Below are positions 39,716-40,859 of a stretch of 40,859 nt of DNA, one piece after another. Where the stretch lies: NCBI GenBank assembly GCA_018435125.1, contig JAHDNZ010000019.1:1-40859 (forward strand). Direction: 5' to 3'. The stretch is from Bacillota bacterium. Its GTDB lineage: Bacteria; Bacillota; DTU065. Under the pieces are notes generated by a model. The model searched no databases, had not been told where the DNA came from, and was given only the letters and a program-made list of their open reading frames with translations. Each line of letters starts with the position of its first letter. Position 1 is the stretch's first letter. Position numbers and translations under genes: made by a program.

Positions 39716-40859
39716 TTATCTAATTAGGCGCCACTTATTATAAACCCTTTCAATTATCTTAGTATTATCATCTTTAATAACGGTAATGGTAATCCTAGAA
39801 TTTTCGGGTGTGAGATAAACTTTAGCTTTGAAATAACCATCGCCCTCCAGCAAAACACCGTTTAAATACACCTTAGCATCTTTTTCTGTATAGATTTCCA
39901 CGGTGTTTTCCACTTCTTCTCTCAGTGTTTTATCCTCGGTTATTTCAGTTGCCACAATAGCTTTAGGCCCTTTATCTAGCTCTGCAATTTCCCGCAGTAG
40001 TTTTTCTCTTGCGGCAAGCATCTCTAAAGGATCTTTAGTATAGTTAATCAGTGATGGCATTACCGTTTGGGCAATTTCTTTAGCTCTAGCATCAGCTTCT
40101 ACCGGAGCCTTTAATTCTTTGGCCACCTCTTGCATTTTCTGGGTGTGAAGCAAGAAATATTCGTAGTCTTCTATACCTTCTCGCATGGCTTCATAGCGCA
40201 GTGCAGGCACTAAATTCTTAGCTGTAGGATAGACAATCCATCCATCACCGGGAGCATATCCTACCTCAAAAGCTCTCCACCAATTATAACCCCAGTGGAG
40301 ATAACCGGTTGCATCATAGATAAAATTGGCCCAATGAAGAATCCTTGTTTTATAAAGAGGATAGTCTAACAGCCGGTTAGGATAGTTTCCCTGGGGTAGC
40401 CAGCAAGTATAAAACCACAGTTCTATCCGGCCTTCTTCCTGTTCTTTTCTCAGTCTCACCTTGTTTTGATTGAAATAATCAAGCTGGGGAATGGAGACAT
40501 CCAGGTAGTCACTAAGGACGGTATAGTGAAGCGCTTCCATGATCTTAAGCTCCGGGGCACCCTTTTTAACCTCTTTGGCCAGGGTTATCCAAGATTGGTA
40601 GTTGGCCGGAGTCGGCTCATCGGCCACATGAATATAGGCAGCCTCAAGCCATCCCTTTTGTCTTAGATGCTCCTGGATAAGATGGACATAATCAGTCAGA
40701 GGCACATCTCTGGCTGTCTTTATAACCGGGCTATATGCCTGGCGTTTCCAATATCCAAAATCGCTGTTCCAATCACCGACTCTGCCGCCTATGTGACTAA
40801 GTTCGATATATTTAAAGCCATGCTTGAAAAAGCTTGAAACCCAACGGTCAAATTTACTA
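39716..40859 (-). CDS. DUF4091 (GH123-like) glycoside hydrolase-like protein, 5' end outside window
   Basis: At least 380 residues; the frame is open to the window edge, beyond a GTG at 40705, so the N-terminus is missing. The visible part begins SKFDRWVSSFFKHGFKYIEL. The barrel section has AAYIHVADEPTPANY (acidic EP), WFYTCWLPQGNYPNR, YDATGYLHWGYNWW and the family hallmark LRYEAMREGIEDYEYF. A C-terminal 80-residue beta domain follows (about KLREEVENTVEIYTEKDAKV). Related GH123 enzymes are N-acetylgalactosaminidases; this member's substrate is unknown. It fits the glycan context with GHL10 and the CBM9 pair. Confidence 0.85.
   Translation of the reverse strand, partial: SKFDRWVSSFFKHGFKYIELSHIGGRVGDWNSDFGYWKRQAYSPVIKTARDVPLTDYVHLIQEHLRQKGWLEAAYIHVADEPTPANYQSWITLAKEVKKGAPELKIMEALHYTVLSDYLDVSIPQLDYFNQNKVRLRKEQEEGRIELWFYTCWLPQGNYPNRLLDYPLYKTRILHWANFIYDATGYLHWGYNWWRAFEVGYAPGDGWIVYPTAKNLVPALRYEAMREGIEDYEYFLLHTQKMQEVAKELKAPVEADARAKEIAQTVMPSLINYTKDPLEMLAAREKLLREIAELDKGPKAIVATEITEDKTLREEVENTVEIYTEKDAKVYLNGVLLEGDGYFKAKVYLTPENSRITITVIKDDNTKIIERVYNKWRLIR

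Noticed and set aside
1-40859. CRISPR arrays, tRNA, rRNA, prophage or intact insertion sequences
   Set aside because: No regular spaced repeats, no tRNA-like cloverleaf noticed in gaps, no phage or complete transposase genes; only the broken remnant at the left edge hints at past mobility.

Overview
The window reads as a low-GC bacterial chromosome segment with many TTG and GTG starts. Its core genes (class A PBP, MreB, MurB, Tex, TrkH/KtrB) are closest in style to Bacillota. Several features point to a second (outer) membrane. A PEGA-repeat protein and a 163-residue secreted protein both look like beta-barrels ending in an aromatic residue. A family 1 solute-binding protein has an ordinary AxA signal peptide instead of a lipobox. 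A diderm Firmicute-like lineage (Halanaerobiales or Limnochordia style) is my inference; no rRNA or tRNA gene is present to settle it.

Layout. 1-389: degraded ATPase remnant and two terminators. 390-4127 (-): small membrane protein, unnamed toroid-like protein and the PEGA/beta-barrel protein. 4565-8891 (+): MacB-like ABC ATPase, ten-TM FtsX-type permease, GNAT protein. 9248-9739 (+): small outer-membrane-like protein. 9808-11967 (-): Gfo/Idh/MocA oxidoreductase followed by a ferredoxin-type aldo/keto reductase. 12068-13953 (-): CPBP protease-like membrane protein and a P-loop protein whose second P-loop is lost. 14309-15901 (+): AAC(6')-like acetyltransferase and a secreted endonuclease/exonuclease/phosphatase-fold protein. 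16021-22087 (-): a cell-envelope run in the order small Cys-rich protein, murB, trkH/ktrB, glutaredoxin, mreB, tex. 22321-27774 (+): six tightly overlapping genes, four of them glycosyltransferases, then a membrane metallophosphoesterase and a P-loop kinase. 27810-30004 (-): mannose-1-phosphate guanylyltransferase and an atypical phosphofructokinase. 30257-31951 (+): two tandem secreted CBM9-like proteins. 32026-34026 (-): class A PBP. 34196-38521 (+): GHL10/DUF187 glycoside hydrolase-like protein, PilZ protein with a Cys-rich segment, orphan sugar-binding protein. 38630-40859 (-): GDP-mannose 4,6-dehydratase and a 5'-truncated DUF4091 protein.

Together the genes describe envelope building and glycan handling. 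ManC-like and Gmd proteins can supply GDP-mannose and GDP-4-keto-6-deoxymannose to the glycosyltransferase operon. MurB, PBP and MreB build and shape the wall. The CBM9 pair, GHL10, DUF4091 and solute-binding proteins look like extracellular or periplasmic glycan recognition and breakdown. No phage, intact insertion sequence, CRISPR array, tRNA or rRNA was seen. The most novel-looking items are the PEGA-barrel operon, the Cys-rich leader gene of murB, the degenerate double P-loop protein, the PilZ protein with a Cys cluster, the tandem CBM9-only proteins and the phosphofructokinase with unusual donor-site residues.
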